Notes: generated from the letters alone by a model not told the origin. Counted from the first letter of the stretch, positions 1-9,728 are shown. The stretch is 64,000 nucleotides of DNA from [Clostridium] celerecrescens 18A (GCF_002797975.1 NZ_PGET01000001.1:3038001-3102000); one strand, 5' to 3'. A program made the numbers and translations.

Positions 1-98
1 GCTTCCACTGCCTGGATCTTTCCCTCATCCATAAGGACATCCGCCTGGATTATGCCGCTTCCTGATACTACAGTTCCACCCTTTAATAGCATCTTCAT
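1..98 (-). CDS. hydA: Dihydropyrimidinase / D-hydantoinase, N-terminal fragment (cut by window edge)
   Basis: Only the first 32 codons are present. The peptide begins MKMLLKGGTVVSGSG and continues with a segment reading ADVLMDEGKIQAVE, the N-terminal beta-sandwich typical of the cyclic amidohydrolases (dihydropyrimidinase, hydantoinase, allantoinase). A GAAAGGATG ribosome binding site lies just upstream of the ATG. Enzymes of this family open cyclic ureides with a binuclear metal centre, but the catalytic residues lie outside the window. It follows ssnA and ygfK on the same strand. A hydantoinase-family gene (E. coli ygeZ/hyuA) sits in the homologous purine cluster, so a role in opening a purine-derived ring is likely. 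Allantoinase is the main alternative. Confidence 0.75.
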   Translation of the reverse strand, partial: MKMLLKGGTVVSGSGIIQADVLMDEGKIQAVE

Positions 99-193
99 AA
101 AATATCTACATCCTTTCTTTCAGCTGTATCAGCCGGTTTTTCGGCCTGCTTTTCATTTTTTGTATTGGCTGTAGTCATTTTCAAAGCTTGAAA

Positions 194-226
194 GGCGCAG
201 GGAGAAACTCATTCTCCGACTGCGCC
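194..226 (-). terminator. GC-rich hairpin between ygfK and the hydantoinase gene
   Basis: GGCGCAG and GGAGAA pair with TTCTCC and CTGCGCC, giving 7 plus 6 base pairs separated by a 2-nt bulge, with an ACTCA loop. Only a short, imperfect U-run follows on the minus strand (CCTTTC). It could be a weak terminator or attenuator that lowers hydA expression relative to ssnA-ygfK, or an RNA-processing site. Confidence 0.5.
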
Positions 227-277
227 GATTCATTACCAATACAACTACTTATTCTTTTTGCTTCTTTCGGGACCTTT

Positions 278-3268
278 TTATCCTAAGATATAGTCATAGT
301 CACTGCAGACAGTTTCCATAACTTTTCTAAGTCCTTCCGGAATCACGCTGTCCTTTTCACCGGCTTTCCAATTGAGAATATTGCCAAGGTAACGTACTTT
401 GCAGGCTGCTGCTTCTTTATCTAATACAACAAAGCCCTCATTTTTGCTGTTTTCCATGTCAGCCTCGTTGGCGAACAAAGTAAACTTATCCAGATAAGGA
501 GCGCTGTCATATGGACAGAAGCTCTTACAGTTACCGCACTCGTTGCACATATAGTCCACGTGTACGATCTGGTGCATGGATAAGCCTGGAATATTCAGTG
601 CAAGGTTCGCACGGTTTGGACAGACCTCAGCACAGTTTTCGCAGACATTGGAGCAGCCAAGACATCTTACATCTTCTACCTTATAATCCCTTGTTCCTTC
701 AAGGATACCGCGCTTATCATAAATCTTATCTAAGTGATCCACTGTATCATCAAAGTCCACAGCAGCCTTCTTGCCTAAAATTGCTTCAGCAGCCACACGG
801 GCATCTCTCATAGCCTCTACTACTGTAGCCGGTCCATAGAGTCCGTCACCTACTACATAAACTCCTGCAGCGCTGGTTTCTAATGTTTCCTCGTTTACAA
901 GGACTTTGCCGCGGTTGCTTACGTTAATGCCGTTTGCTTCATAGAATTCTGTAGGAACCTGCTCGCCTACTGCAGCGATCACTGTATCTGCAGGAATCTC
1001 CACGGTTTCTTCTGTTTCTACAATACCTCTTCTGCCGGTAGCATCGGTATCACCAAGCTTCATCACTTTGCAAAGGAGTTTACCGTTTTTAAGCTCTACT
1101 GGAGACAGCAGTTCCTTGAATTCCACGCCGTCTTCCAATGCCATCTCTAATTCTTCCTCATCTGCAGGCATATAGCGCTTGGTCCTACGGTAAACCAGGT
1201 AGGAGTGTTCCACGCCTTCTGTTCTCTTTACCGCTCTGGCTGTATCCATGGCAGTATTGCCGCCGCCGATAACCACTACATTTTTACCGATGTTTAATTT
1301 TCCGTCGGTCTCCTTAAATTGAGCCAGGAAATCTAAAGCATTTATGGTTTCTCCTGCTTCAAGCTTTAATACGCCTGGTTTTGACGCGCCTGTCGCAAGG
1401 ATAATATAATCAAATCCTTCCTTCTTTAAGGCTTCTAAATCTGTCACTTCTGCATTTAATCTTAACTCAGCTCCATAGGCCAGAGACAGGGCAGCATCCT
1501 TGTCGATTGCCTCATCCGGAATACGGAATCCAGGGATCACATGTTTTACCACGCCGCCCAGGCTGCCGCTCTTTTCAAAAATGGTTGCAGGCATTCCGTT
1601 CTTTGTCAGGAAATAAGCTGCTGCAAGACCAGCCGGGCCGCCGCCTACTACTGCTGTCTTTTTGCCCTTCAGTTCTCCTGCTTTGATTTCCTTCATGAAC
1701 GCATCATAGCCGCCTTCTGCACAGACAAGCTTAACTCCGCGGATATTTACCGGATCTTCATAATAGTTCCGGTTACACTTGCTCATACAGTTATGAGCAC
1801 AGATAGTTCCGGTTATGAATGGAAGCGGATTCTTTTCTGCGATTACCTTCATCGCATCCTCGTATTTGCCTGCACCGGAAAGCTGTAAATAGGTGGTGAT
1901 ATCCTGATGAATGGGGCAGCCTTCCTTACATGGAGCCACATAGCAGTCAATTAGGGGCACACTCTTAGGCATCTTCCTGATAGGAAGTGGTTTTACTGCC
2001 TTTTTGTGATGAGGATCATGAACTGCATCTGCTGCCAGTTTCGCAGTCTTTTCCGGATCCACTCCTGTAAACTCCACTTTACCGCCTTCCAGTTTCTCTG
2101 CGATCTGGTAAAGTCTCTGATAGCCGCCTGGCTTTAAAAGAGTGGTTGCCACGGTTACAGGCCAGATTCCTGCATCTACAATTGCCTTGATGTTGTGGTA
2201 ATCTGCACCGCCTGAGAAGGAAATTCTTAACTTTCCGTCAAATTCCTTTGCCAGTCTGGCTGCCAGAGTAATGGAAAGAGGATATAAAGACTTTCCGGAC
2301 ATATACATCTCTTCGCTTGGAAGCTCTTTATTCTTTACATCAACCGGGAAGGTATTTGTAATCTTAACACCGAATTCCAGGTTCTTTTTCCCAGCCAAAG
2401 TCATAAGGGTCTTTAACATGGGAATTGCATCCTCGTACTGTAAGTCATCAAGGAAGTGGAAATCGCCGAATGATACATAATCATATCCCATATCATCCAT
2501 GGTCTTTCTGGCAAATTCATATCCAAGAAGAGTGGGGTTGCACTTAATGAAGGTATTCAGTCCCTTTTCCTCGATCAGGTAAGTAGCAATTCTCTGAATC
2601 TCCTGAGGAGGACATCCGTGAAGAGTGGAAAGGGTTACGGAATTGCAGATTTCGGAAGGAATGCTTTCGATATCTTCTCTGGTCACGTTCTTAAACTGAT
2701 CCAAATGATCGAAAAGATATTTTATGCAATCCTTAAACATCTCTGTATCTTTTGCATCCTTCATGTTATCGATAAAGGAGTTCACCTTCGGGGATTTAAT
2801 TCCTTCCAGATCATATCCAACGCTCATGTTGAACTGGAAGCCATCCATTGCTCCAAGTCCGTATTCTTTTGCAATGATATGAAGCAGGATCCATGCCTTG
2901 ATGTATTCGTCCTGAGCCTGCGGAACATAAAGTTCTGTAGACCACTCACAGTTATAGCACTCGTCATCTGCCTTAATACATGGTTTGCTTACAGGCAGAT
3001 CTTCTCCGTCTAAGATCTGAACAGTCTTTAGTTCGAAGAAACGGCTTCCGGCATAGTAGGAAGCTACAATATTCTGTGTGAGCTGGGTATGAGGGCCGGC
3101 TGCCGGTCCCATAGGTGTCTCCAAATTACGTCCGAATATTTTACGGTTGTTTTTCTCGTCTGCTTTATAAGGTCTGTAGACACCAAAAACAGTATCATTC
3201 TTTCCTTGTTCTTTTACGATCCAGTCCACTAACTGCCCAAAGGGCATTGGGGTCATTCTATCTCCCAT
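278..3268 (-). CDS. ygfK: YgfK-type selenate reductase-like Fe-S flavoprotein subunit
   Basis: This 996-residue multidomain oxidoreductase has an N-terminal dihydroorotate-dehydrogenase-like barrel (about 40-420). Next is a GltD-like part with an N-terminal cysteine cluster near 446 (CYVAPCKEGCPI), an FAD site with GGGPAG near 541 and an NAD(P) site with GGGNTAMDTA near 669. It ends in a ferredoxin-like region with two cysteine clusters at about 868-918 (CLGCSNVCENCAEVCP and CNECGNCKSFCP). AGGAGG lies 6 nt before the ATG, which fixes the start. The length is close to E. coli YgfK. It sits downstream of ssnA with a 108-nt gap. YgfK proteins mark selenium-linked purine clusters, and genetic work in gut anaerobes ties this gene set to anaerobic urate use. 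The exact reaction is unknown; an NAD(P)H-driven reductive step on a purine or its breakdown product is my inference. Confidence 0.9.
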   Translation of the reverse strand: MGDRMTPMPFGQLVDWIVKEQGKNDTVFGVYRPYKADEKNNRKIFGRNLETPMGPAAGPHTQLTQNIVASYYAGSRFFELKTVQILDGEDLPVSKPCIKADDECYNCEWSTELYVPQAQDEYIKAWILLHIIAKEYGLGAMDGFQFNMSVGYDLEGIKSPKVNSFIDNMKDAKDTEMFKDCIKYLFDHLDQFKNVTREDIESIPSEICNSVTLSTLHGCPPQEIQRIATYLIEEKGLNTFIKCNPTLLGYEFARKTMDDMGYDYVSFGDFHFLDDLQYEDAIPMLKTLMTLAGKKNLEFGVKITNTFPVDVKNKELPSEEMYMSGKSLYPLSITLAARLAKEFDGKLRISFSGGADYHNIKAIVDAGIWPVTVATTLLKPGGYQRLYQIAEKLEGGKVEFTGVDPEKTAKLAADAVHDPHHKKAVKPLPIRKMPKSVPLIDCYVAPCKEGCPIHQDITTYLQLSGAGKYEDAMKVIAEKNPLPFITGTICAHNCMSKCNRNYYEDPVNIRGVKLVCAEGGYDAFMKEIKAGELKGKKTAVVGGGPAGLAAAYFLTKNGMPATIFEKSGSLGGVVKHVIPGFRIPDEAIDKDAALSLAYGAELRLNAEVTDLEALKKEGFDYIILATGASKPGVLKLEAGETINALDFLAQFKETDGKLNIGKNVVVIGGGNTAMDTARAVKRTEGVEHSYLVYRRTKRYMPADEEELEMALEDGVEFKELLSPVELKNGKLLCKVMKLGDTDATGRRGIVETEETVEIPADTVIAAVGEQVPTEFYEANGINVSNRGKVLVNEETLETSAAGVYVVGDGLYGPATVVEAMRDARVAAEAILGKKAAVDFDDTVDHLDKIYDKRGILEGTRDYKVEDVRCLGCSNVCENCAEVCPNRANLALNIPGLSMHQIVHVDYMCNECGNCKSFCPYDSAPYLDKFTLFANEADMENSKNEGFVVLDKEAAACKVRYLGNILNWKAGEKDSVIPEGLRKVMETVCSDYDYILG

Positions 3269-3376
3269 GTTTTACCTCCTGTAACGTGGTTGTCCGCTTT
3301 CTTTCTCCTCAGACAGCCCACAGTGTATATTCTATATTTATATATTACTCTTTTTTTTGATTTTATGAAAGTAGTA

Positions 3377-4711
3377 TTACCTGGAATTAATCCGGTTTGC
3401 AAGTTCGGCTGCTGCTTGTCTGCAGTCTGCCATTACCTTTTCCTCATCAATGGCTGTAAGGATACGATCCTTCATCAGCACTTTTCCGTTTCCTACTGTG
3501 GTTACCACGCTGCGTCCTGTCATTCCGAAAAGGATATGGCTGTTGCAGTTATCCCCATTCATTGGTGTTAACGGAATATAGTCGGTAACGATCACATCTG
3601 CTGCTGCGCCCTCTTTTAATACGCCCAAAGGTTTCTTAAAGTAACGGCCTGCAATCTTTGCATTTCCTTCAAAGAGCATCTTTGGAACTTCGCCCCATGC
3701 AGCATTGGGATCGCATAAATGATGCTTGTGCAGAACATTGGCCACTTTATAGGATTCTGTCATGTCGTGAGTGTAACCATCGGTTCCAAGACCTGTTAAG
3801 ATTCCTCTGTGAACCAGTTCCATGGTTGGAGGGCATCCGCATGCATTGCCCATGTTGGATTCCGGATTGTGAACTACCATGGTATCCGTATCCTTAATCA
3901 GCTGCATCTCATGAGGGTTGATATAGATGCAGTGTCCAAGGAGGGTCTTTTCTCCCAGGATATTGCAGTCCATGAGACGGTCTACGATTCGTTTGCCGTA
4001 TTTCTTTAAGCAGTCATGAAGATCTTCGATCCCCTCTGCCACATGAATGTGATAACCGACACCTTCAGGCTTGTGGGATGCTGCAAGCTCCATGGTCTCA
4101 TCAGAAATGGTGAACTGGGCATGCATACCCATCATTCCTGCAATCATGTCACTGTCATCTGCCAAAGCGTGCTTAATAAATGCTTCATTCTCAAGAACTG
4201 CTTCTTTTGCCTTCTCTTTGCCGTCTCTGTCAGAAACCTCATAGCACAGACAGGAACGGACACCGGTCTCTTTTGCAGCCTCTTCAATCTTAAACAGAGA
4301 ATCCGTAATATGACCGAAGCTTGCGTGATGGTCGAAGGTTGTAGTCACACCATTCTTAATGGAATCGATGTAAGTCGCCATGGCGCTTAACCGTGTTTCT
4401 TCTAAAGTGAGGTTGCGGTCAATGGTCCACCACATTCCGTCAAGGATCTCTAAGAATCCGTGAGGATCATATCCATGAATGCTTAAGCCTCGGGCAAAAG
4501 AGCTGTAAATATGTTCGTGGGCATTAATAAAGGCTGGCATGATAACTCCGCCCTTTGCGTCAATATACTCCGCATCCGGGTATGCCTTCTTCATGTCTTC
4601 CGTGGTTCCAACTTTGCGGATCACGTTCCCCTCCATTGCAACTGCACCATTCTCAAAAAACGGATTCGCGGGGTCTCTTGTAATCATTCTTCCATTACCG
4701 ATAATCAGCAT
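3377..4711 (-). CDS. ssnA: Putative aminohydrolase SsnA
   Basis: This is a 444-residue amidohydrolase-superfamily enzyme. The HEH metal motif is at residues 65-67 (NAHEHIYSSFARG). Further metal and catalytic segments read GYHIHVAEG, LLGHCIYI and LGTDGYTHDM. The overall plan is that of chlorohydrolase/cytosine-deaminase-like aminohydrolases, and the length and sequence match SsnA of the E. coli ygeW-ssnA cluster. An AAGGAGA site precedes the ATG. It is the first gene of the minus-strand set ssnA-ygfK-hydA and is divergent from the regulator and dpaL operon. It is probably a hydrolase or deaminase acting on an intermediate of anaerobic purine breakdown; the substrate cannot be read from sequence. 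It is distinct from the guanine deaminase further along in this window. Confidence 0.9.
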   Translation of the reverse strand: MLIIGNGRMITRDPANPFFENGAVAMEGNVIRKVGTTEDMKKAYPDAEYIDAKGGVIMPAFINAHEHIYSSFARGLSIHGYDPHGFLEILDGMWWTIDRNLTLEETRLSAMATYIDSIKNGVTTTFDHHASFGHITDSLFKIEEAAKETGVRSCLCYEVSDRDGKEKAKEAVLENEAFIKHALADDSDMIAGMMGMHAQFTISDETMELAASHKPEGVGYHIHVAEGIEDLHDCLKKYGKRIVDRLMDCNILGEKTLLGHCIYINPHEMQLIKDTDTMVVHNPESNMGNACGCPPTMELVHRGILTGLGTDGYTHDMTESYKVANVLHKHHLCDPNAAWGEVPKMLFEGNAKIAGRYFKKPLGVLKEGAAADVIVTDYIPLTPMNGDNCNSHILFGMTGRSVVTTVGNGKVLMKDRILTAIDEEKVMADCRQAAAELANRINSR

Positions 4712-4896
4712 GTTTCCATCTCCTTTTTTTCCATTTTCTAATCATAATTTAGGTTAAACCTTAAAATATTCAACTGTACAAACCTCACATAAGAACCAAT
4801 CTTATGCCTGCACTCAATTTTTGCAATCTGCTTATACTCACTCCTATAATTCGACATTTTCTATACAGATTACACCATAAATCCCTCACTAGGTAC

Positions 4897-4925
4897 AGTG
4901 TATCATTTCATATAAAGAAATGCAA
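4897..4925 (-). promoter_or_regulatory. Candidate sigma-A promoter for ssnA-ygfK-hydA
   Basis: On the minus strand TTGCAT is followed after 17 nt by TACACT. Transcription from here would give a leader of about 180 nt before ssnA. That leader contains a perfect hairpin at 4788-4806 (CATAAGA, TTGGT loop, TCTTATG). Both hexamers deviate from consensus, so this is moderate evidence only. Confidence 0.4.
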
Positions 4926-4942
4926 GTGAAAATACAAAAAAA

Positions 4943-4968
4943 TTTTAGCGAACCTAAAAAATTTTTAG
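4943..4968. promoter_or_regulatory. Overlapping AT-rich inverted repeats, candidate operator
   Basis: TTTTAG-CGAAC-CTAAAA is followed by CTAAAAA-A-TTTTTAG, the two palindromes sharing their central CTAAAA arm. The site lies between the divergent promoters, 8 nt upstream of the -35 of the regulator gene. Three half-sites in a row suggest a regulator-binding site, possibly for the adjacent PAS/HTH protein. The AT-rich context means chance similarity cannot be excluded. Confidence 0.35.
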
Positions 4969-4976
4969 AAAACCAC

Positions 4977-5004
4977 TTGTAATTTTAATTTTTTATGCTA
5001 TGAT
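4977..5004 (+). promoter_or_regulatory. Candidate sigma-A promoter of the regulator-dpaL operon
   Basis: TTGTAA is separated by 16 nt from TATGAT, about 38 nt before the chosen start codon of the regulator. A strong GGGGAGG ribosome binding site follows. Confidence 0.55.
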
Positions 5005-5041
5005 GAGTGTATAAGATGTTCCGATGAGGGGAGGGCAAACG

Positions 5042-5686
5042 ATGGATACAAAGCTTGAACTGTTAACGCAAATCGCAAGTGGAATTGCTACTCATTTTGG
5101 TAACAACTGTGAAGTAGTTATCCACGACATTAGGAAAGAAGATATAGAGAGTTCCATTGTCTATATTGAGAACGGCCAGGTAAGCAACAGAAAGCTGGGG
5201 GATGGTCCCTCTGAAATCGTTCTTGAAACGTTAAAAAAGAATCCGGATCTTTTAAAAGACCGCTTATCCTATTTAACAAGAACCGATGACGGCAGGATCT
5301 TAAAATCCAGTACCATGTATATAAGAGGGATAAATAATACCATTGATTACATTCTGGCTCTTAATTATGATATCACAGGACTGCTTACCATAGACAATTC
5401 CTTAAAATCTCTTCTCTCCACCTCGGAAACAGGAGACGATGAGAAGCAGCCAAAAAGAATCACTCATAATGTGAATGATTTACTTGATGCACTGATCGAA
5501 CAGTCTGTTGCCCTGGTTGGTAAACCGGTCGCTCTTATGAGCAAAGATGACAAAGTTGCAGCAATCCAGTATTTAAATGATGCCGGTGCTTTCCTTATTA
5601 CTAGATCAGGCGACAAGGTTTCCAATTATTTTGGCATATCCAAATTCACTTTATACAGTTATATGGATACAAATAAAGAAAAGTAA
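5042..5686 (+). CDS. PAS-domain / helix-turn-helix regulator (YheO/DauR type)
   Basis: This 214-residue protein begins MDTKLELLTQIASGIA. The N-terminal two thirds match the YheO-like PAS domain (CEVVIHDIRKEDIESSIVYI, then the SSTMYIRGIN segment). The C-terminal 60 residues carry a DauR-type helix-turn-helix (VAAIQYLNDAGAFLITR, then VSNYFGISKFTLY). An upstream in-frame ATG at 5024 overlaps the GGGGAGG ribosome binding site, so the ATG at 5042 is the better start. It lies 33 nt before dpaL on the same strand and is divergent from ssnA. It probably senses a small amino-acid or purine-derived ligand and controls both arms of the cluster. Ligand and sign of regulation are unknown. Confidence 0.8.
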   Translation: MDTKLELLTQIASGIATHFGNNCEVVIHDIRKEDIESSIVYIENGQVSNRKLGDGPSEIVLETLKKNPDLLKDRLSYLTRTDDGRILKSSTMYIRGINNTIDYILALNYDITGLLTIDNSLKSLLSTSETGDDEKQPKRITHNVNDLLDALIEQSVALVGKPVALMSKDDKVAAIQYLNDAGAFLITRSGDKVSNYFGISKFTLYSYMDTNKEK

Positions 5687-5719
5687 TATATTAATGAAAA
5701 AAAAGGAGAATGAAAAATC

Positions 5720-6925
5720 ATGAAACCAATCCAATGGGTTGTAAACACCATGCCAAAGACCGATGATAAAAATTTACCGGTTATGGCCACTGATGAAATC
5801 AAGAAGGCAAGAGTATTCCACGAAAGCTTTCCTCAGTACAGCAAGACTCCTCTTGTAAAGCTGGATCACATGGCAGATTATTTAGGTCTTGGCCAGGTTT
5901 ACATGAAAGACGAATCTTACCGGTTCGGCTTAAATGCATTCAAGGTGTTAGGCGGATCCTTTGCTATTGCAAAGTACATTGCAAAGCAGACTGGAAAAGA
6001 TGTTTCTGATCTTCCTTACAGCGTACTCACATCTGACGCATTAAGAGAAGAGTTTGGCCAGGCAACCTTCTTCACCGCTACTGACGGAAATCACGGACGT
6101 GGTGTTGCATGGGCAGCAAACCGGTTAGGCCAGAAATCTGTAGTCTATATGCCAAAGGGCTCTACAATTACCCGTTTCAACAATATTAAAGCAGAAGGCG
6201 CTACTGTTACCATTGAAGAAGTCAACTACGACGAATGTGTCCGCATGGCTGCAGATGCTGCTTCTAAAACAAAGAACGGCGTTGTGGTACAGGATACGGC
6301 CTGGGATGGTTACGAAGAGATTCCTGCCTGGATCATGCAGGGATACGGAACCATGGCACTGGAAGCCAATGAGCAGCTTGAGGAAAACGGCTGCGACAGA
6401 CCGACCCATGTATTTGTTCAGGCTGGTGTAGGTTCTCTTGCAGGAGCTGTTCAGGGATATTTTGCAAACCGCTATCCTAAGAATCCTCCTAAGGTTGTTG
6501 TTGTGGAAGCTGATGTGGCTGACTGTCTCTATAAGGGCGCAAAAGCCGGCGACGGAGAGATCCGCATTGTAGACGGCGATATGCAGACCATTATGGCCGG
6601 CCTTGCCTGCGGAGAGCCAAACACAATTTCCTGGGATATTTTAAAGAATCACGTAGATACCTTTGTATCTGCTCCCGACTGGGTAGCTGCCCAGGGCATG
6701 AGAATGCTTGCCGCTCCTATCAAAGGTGATACACCGGTAACTTCCGGTGAATCAGGCGCTGCTCCTTTCGGAGTTCTTGCCTGCATCATGCTTCTTGATG
6801 AATATAAGGAGTTAAAAGAGCATTTAGGACTTAATAAGGATTCAAAAGTTCTCCTCTTCTCTACTGAGGGTGACACCGATCCAGAACGTTACAAAGCAAT
6901 TGTCTGGGACGGAAAAGAACGATAA
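5720..6925 (+). CDS. dpaL: Diaminopropionate ammonia-lyase
   Basis: This 401-residue fold-type II PLP enzyme converts 2,3-diaminopropionate to pyruvate and two ammonia. The Schiff-base lysine is K75 in [13 protein letters not shown] substrate/PLP segment reads [14 protein letters not shown], and a glycine-rich phosphate loop is seen as [10 protein letters not shown]. Its length and motifs match E. coli DpaL (formerly YgeX). An AAAAGGAGA site lies about 9 nt before the ATG. It heads the enzyme genes of the operon and is followed after 32 nt by ygeY. In this context diaminopropionate would be a late product of urate ring breakdown, making this the step that yields pyruvate and releases nitrogen. 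Confidence 0.93.
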   Translation: MKPIQWVVNTMPKTDDKNLPVMATDEIKKARVFHESFPQYSKTPLVKLDHMADYLGLGQVYMKDESYRFGLNAFKVLGGSFAIAKYIAKQTGKDVSDLPYSVLTSDALREEFGQATFFTATDGNHGRGVAWAANRLGQKSVVYMPKGSTITRFNNIKAEGATVTIEEVNYDECVRMAADAASKTKNGVVVQDTAWDGYEEIPAWIMQGYGTMALEANEQLEENGCDRPTHVFVQAGVGSLAGAVQGYFANRYPKNPPKVVVVEADVADCLYKGAKAGDGEIRIVDGDMQTIMAGLACGEPNTISWDILKNHVDTFVSAPDWVAAQGMRMLAAPIKGDTPVTSGESGAAPFGVLACIMLLDEYKELKEHLGLNKDSKVLLFSTEGDTDPERYKAIVWDGKER

Positions 6926-6957
6926 TAACTTATATAAAAAATATGGAGGAAAACAAA

Positions 6958-8268
6958 ATGGATTACAACAAAATCAAAGAAGCAGCACAGAATTATCAAG
7001 CCGACATGACAAAATTCTTACGGGAAATCGTTAAATTCCCAGGCGAGAGTTGTGATGAAAAGGCTCATATCGACCGTATCGCAGAAGAAATGCGTAAGTT
7101 AGGTTTCGACAAAGTAGAAATCGACGGCATGGGTAACGTATTAGGTTATATGGGAACCGGCAAAACTTTAATCGGCTTTGACGCTCACATCGATACCGTT
7201 GGTATCGGCAACAAGAACAACTGGAACTTTGATCCATACGAAGGCTATGAGAACGAAACAGAAATCGGCGGCCGCGGCGTATCCGATCAGTGCGGCGGTA
7301 TCGTATCTGCAGTTTACGGCGCAAAGATCATGAAAGATTTAGGTCTTTTAAATGACAAGTTTACCGCTTTAGTTGTTGGTACTGTTCAGGAAGAGGACTG
7401 TGATGGTCTTTGCTGGCAGTACATCATCAACGAAGATAAGGTTCGTCCTGAATTCGTTGTTTCCACAGAGCCTACTGACGGCGGCATCTACCGCGGACAG
7501 AGAGGACGTATGGAAATCCGTGTTGACGTGAAAGGTGTTTCCTGCCACGGTTCCGCACCAGAGCGCGGTGACAACGCAATCTACAAGATGGCTGACATCC
7601 TTCAGAACGTTCGCTCTCTGAACGAGAATGATGCTGCTGATGACAAGGAAATCAAAGGCCTTGTAAAAATGCTTGATGAGAAATACAACAAAGAGTGGAA
7701 AGAAGCTAACTTCTTAGGACGCGGTACTGTTACTGCTTCCGAGATCTTCTTTACTTCTCCAAGCCGCTGTGCAGTTGCTGACTCCTGTTCCGTATCCTTA
7801 GACCGTCGTATGACCGCAGGCGAGACATGGGAAAGCTGCTTAGAAGAAATCCGTAACCTTCCTAATGTAAAGAAATACGGCGAAGACGTTACTGTTTCCA
7901 TGTACGAATATTCCCGTCCTTCCTACACAGGACTTGTTTATCCGATCGAGTGCTACTTCCCAACATGGGTTATTCCGGAGGATCACGATGTTACAAAAGC
8001 TCTGGAAGAATCTTACAAGGCTCTTTACGGTGACGTAAGAATCGGTGCTGAAGAAACTGTTGCTATGAGAACCGCTCGTCCTCTTACCGACAAGTGGACC
8101 TTCTCCACAAACGGCGTTTCCATCATGGGCCGTAACGGAATCCCATGCATCGGCTTCGGACCTGGCGCAGAAGCTCAGGCTCATGCTCCTAACGAGAAGA
8201 CCTGGAAGCAGGATCTGGTAACATGTGCAGCAGTATATGCAGCACTTCCAGGCGCTTACTGCAAATAA
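6958..8268 (+). CDS. ygeY: YgeY family M20 metallopeptidase / deacylase
   Basis: This 436-residue M20 family hydrolase has visible di-zinc ligands: H77 and D79 (FDAHIDT), D110 (GVSDQCGG), the E145-E146 pair (VQEEDCDG) and a C-terminal histidine in [13 protein letters not shown]. An in-frame ATG at 6943 overlaps the GGAGG ribosome binding site, so the ATG at 6958 is chosen. The family is known as selenium-metabolism-linked YgeY and always travels with dpaL and ygeW. It probably cleaves an acyl or carbamoyl-like amide from an open-ring intermediate to give the substrate of DpaL; this is inference from context. Codon use (many GGC, ATC and TCC) suggests high expression. Confidence 0.9.
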   Translation: MDYNKIKEAAQNYQADMTKFLREIVKFPGESCDEKAHIDRIAEEMRKLGFDKVEIDGMGNVLGYMGTGKTLIGFDAHIDTVGIGNKNNWNFDPYEGYENETEIGGRGVSDQCGGIVSAVYGAKIMKDLGLLNDKFTALVVGTVQEEDCDGLCWQYIINEDKVRPEFVVSTEPTDGGIYRGQRGRMEIRVDVKGVSCHGSAPERGDNAIYKMADILQNVRSLNENDAADDKEIKGLVKMLDEKYNKEWKEANFLGRGTVTASEIFFTSPSRCAVADSCSVSLDRRMTAGETWESCLEEIRNLPNVKKYGEDVTVSMYEYSRPSYTGLVYPIECYFPTWVIPEDHDVTKALEESYKALYGDVRIGAEETVAMRTARPLTDKWTFSTNGVSIMGRNGIPCIGFGPGAEAQAHAPNEKTWKQDLVTCAAVYAALPGAYCK

Positions 8269-8313
8269 TTCAGACAAGCTTTTGACAACCATTTTATTAC
8301 CATAATTCTGGCA

Positions 8314-8332
8314 GCAGGCTTTTTAAGCCTGC
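8314..8332 (+). other. Perfect hairpin between ygeY and ygeW
   Basis: GCAGGCTT-TTT-AAGCCTGC forms an 8-bp stem with a 3-nt loop, 46 nt after the ygeY stop. No U-tract follows, so it is better read as an mRNA-stabilising or processing element than as a terminator. Confidence 0.5.
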
Positions 8333-8454
8333 CGCCACTCCTAACAATCATTTTTGCAGTCTGCCGAACATTCCTTCCCCAATCAATGCCTGGCAAACTG
8401 CACGAAGGATAGATAACTATAAAACAAGATAATATTCAGGAGGCTAACTACAAT

Positions 8455-9648
8455 ATGAAAACCTTACAGGATTACATTGACAAACTGAATTCCTTAAACT
8501 TTAAGGAAATGTATGAGAATGATTTCTTCTTAACATGGGAAAAGTCAGACGACGAACTGGAAGCAGTCTGGACCGTTGCTGATGCTCTTCGTTTCATGAG
8601 AGAAAACAACATTTCCACAAAAGTATTCGAGAGCGGTCTTGGAATTTCCTTATTCCGTGACAACTCTACACGTACCCGTTTCTCCTTCGCTTCCGCATGT
8701 AACTTACTTGGTCTGGAAGTTCAGGATTTAGACGAGGGCAAATCTCAGGTAGCTCACGGCGAGACCGTTCGTGAAACAGCTAACATGGTTTCCTTCATGG
8801 CAGACGTTATCGGTATCCGCGATGATATGTATATCGGCAAAGGAAATACCTACATGCATGAATTTATGGACGCTGTTACCCAGGGAAATAAAGACGGCAT
8901 CTTAGAGCAGAGACCAACCTTAGTAAACTTACAGTGCGACATTGACCATCCAACTCAGAGTATGGCTGATATGCTTCACATCATCCATGAGATGGGCGGC
9001 ATCGAGAACTTAAAGGGCAAAAAGCTGGCTATGACATGGGCTTACTCTCCTTCCTACGGAAAGCCATTATCCGTTCCTCAGGGAATCATCGGCTTAATGA
9101 CTCGTATGGGTATGGAAGTTGTTTTAGCTCATCCGGAAGGCTACGAAGTTATGCCTGAAGTTGTTGAAGTTGCTAAGAAGAACGCTGAAAAATCCGGCGG
9201 TTCCTTCCGTGTATCCAACGATATGGCTGACGCATTCAAGGATGCTGACGTTGTATATCCAAAGAGCTGGGCTCCATTTGCAGCTATGGAAAAGAGAACC
9301 AACCTTTACGGTGAAGGCGATTCAGAAGGCATCAAGGCTCTTGAGAAAGAATTACTGTCTCAGAACGCAAGCCACAAAGACTGGTGCTGTACAGAAGAGC
9401 TTATGAAGACCACAAAAGATGGCAAAGCTCTTTATATGCACTGCTTACCAGCTGACATCAATGATGTAAGCTGCAAGGATGGTGAAGTAGTCGCTTCCGT
9501 ATTCGATCGTTACCGCGATCCGTTATACAAAGAAGCTAGCTACAAGCCATACGTAATCGCTGCTATGATCTTCTTAAGCAAATTTGAGAATCCACAGGAA
9601 ATCTTAAAGAAGCTGGAATCTGGCAAAACACCAAGAATTTTTGAATAA
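8455..9648 (+). CDS. ygeW: YgeW, knotted-fold carbamoyltransferase of unknown substrate
   Basis: This 397-residue member of the aspartate/ornithine carbamoyltransferase superfamily has the carbamoyl-phosphate motif STRTR at 71-75 (FRDNSTRTRFSF). A second motif, HPTQSMADML, corresponds to HPxQ. A C-terminal segment HCLPADINDVSC occupies the place of the HCLP motif. AGGAGG precedes the ATG. The gene lies between ygeY and carbamate kinase. Run in the catabolic direction it would phosphorolyse a carbamoylated intermediate and hand carbamoyl phosphate to the kinase for ATP synthesis. The substrate of YgeW proteins has not been firmly established in the sources I know, so only the superfamily and role in the cluster are claimed. 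Confidence 0.9.
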   Translation: MKTLQDYIDKLNSLNFKEMYENDFFLTWEKSDDELEAVWTVADALRFMRENNISTKVFESGLGISLFRDNSTRTRFSFASACNLLGLEVQDLDEGKSQVAHGETVRETANMVSFMADVIGIRDDMYIGKGNTYMHEFMDAVTQGNKDGILEQRPTLVNLQCDIDHPTQSMADMLHIIHEMGGIENLKGKKLAMTWAYSPSYGKPLSVPQGIIGLMTRMGMEVVLAHPEGYEVMPEVVEVAKKNAEKSGGSFRVSNDMADAFKDADVVYPKSWAPFAAMEKRTNLYGEGDSEGIKALEKELLSQNASHKDWCCTEELMKTTKDGKALYMHCLPADINDVSCKDGEVVASVFDRYRDPLYKEASYKPYVIAAMIFLSKFENPQEILKKLESGKTPRIFE

Positions 9649-9687
9649 TTTCACATTGGGGCAACTGCTCCATATTTAAGAATATCA

Positions 9688-9728
9688 GGCGCACCTGCAG
9701 CCTACCAATGGATACAGGTGCGCCTTTT
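9688..9728 (+). terminator. Intrinsic terminator-like hairpin after ygeW
   Basis: GGCGCACCTG pairs perfectly with CAGGTGCGCC over 10 bp with a 17-nt loop and is followed by TTTT. It lies 39 nt after the ygeW stop and before carbamate kinase, so it may partly separate the two genes. Confidence 0.7.
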
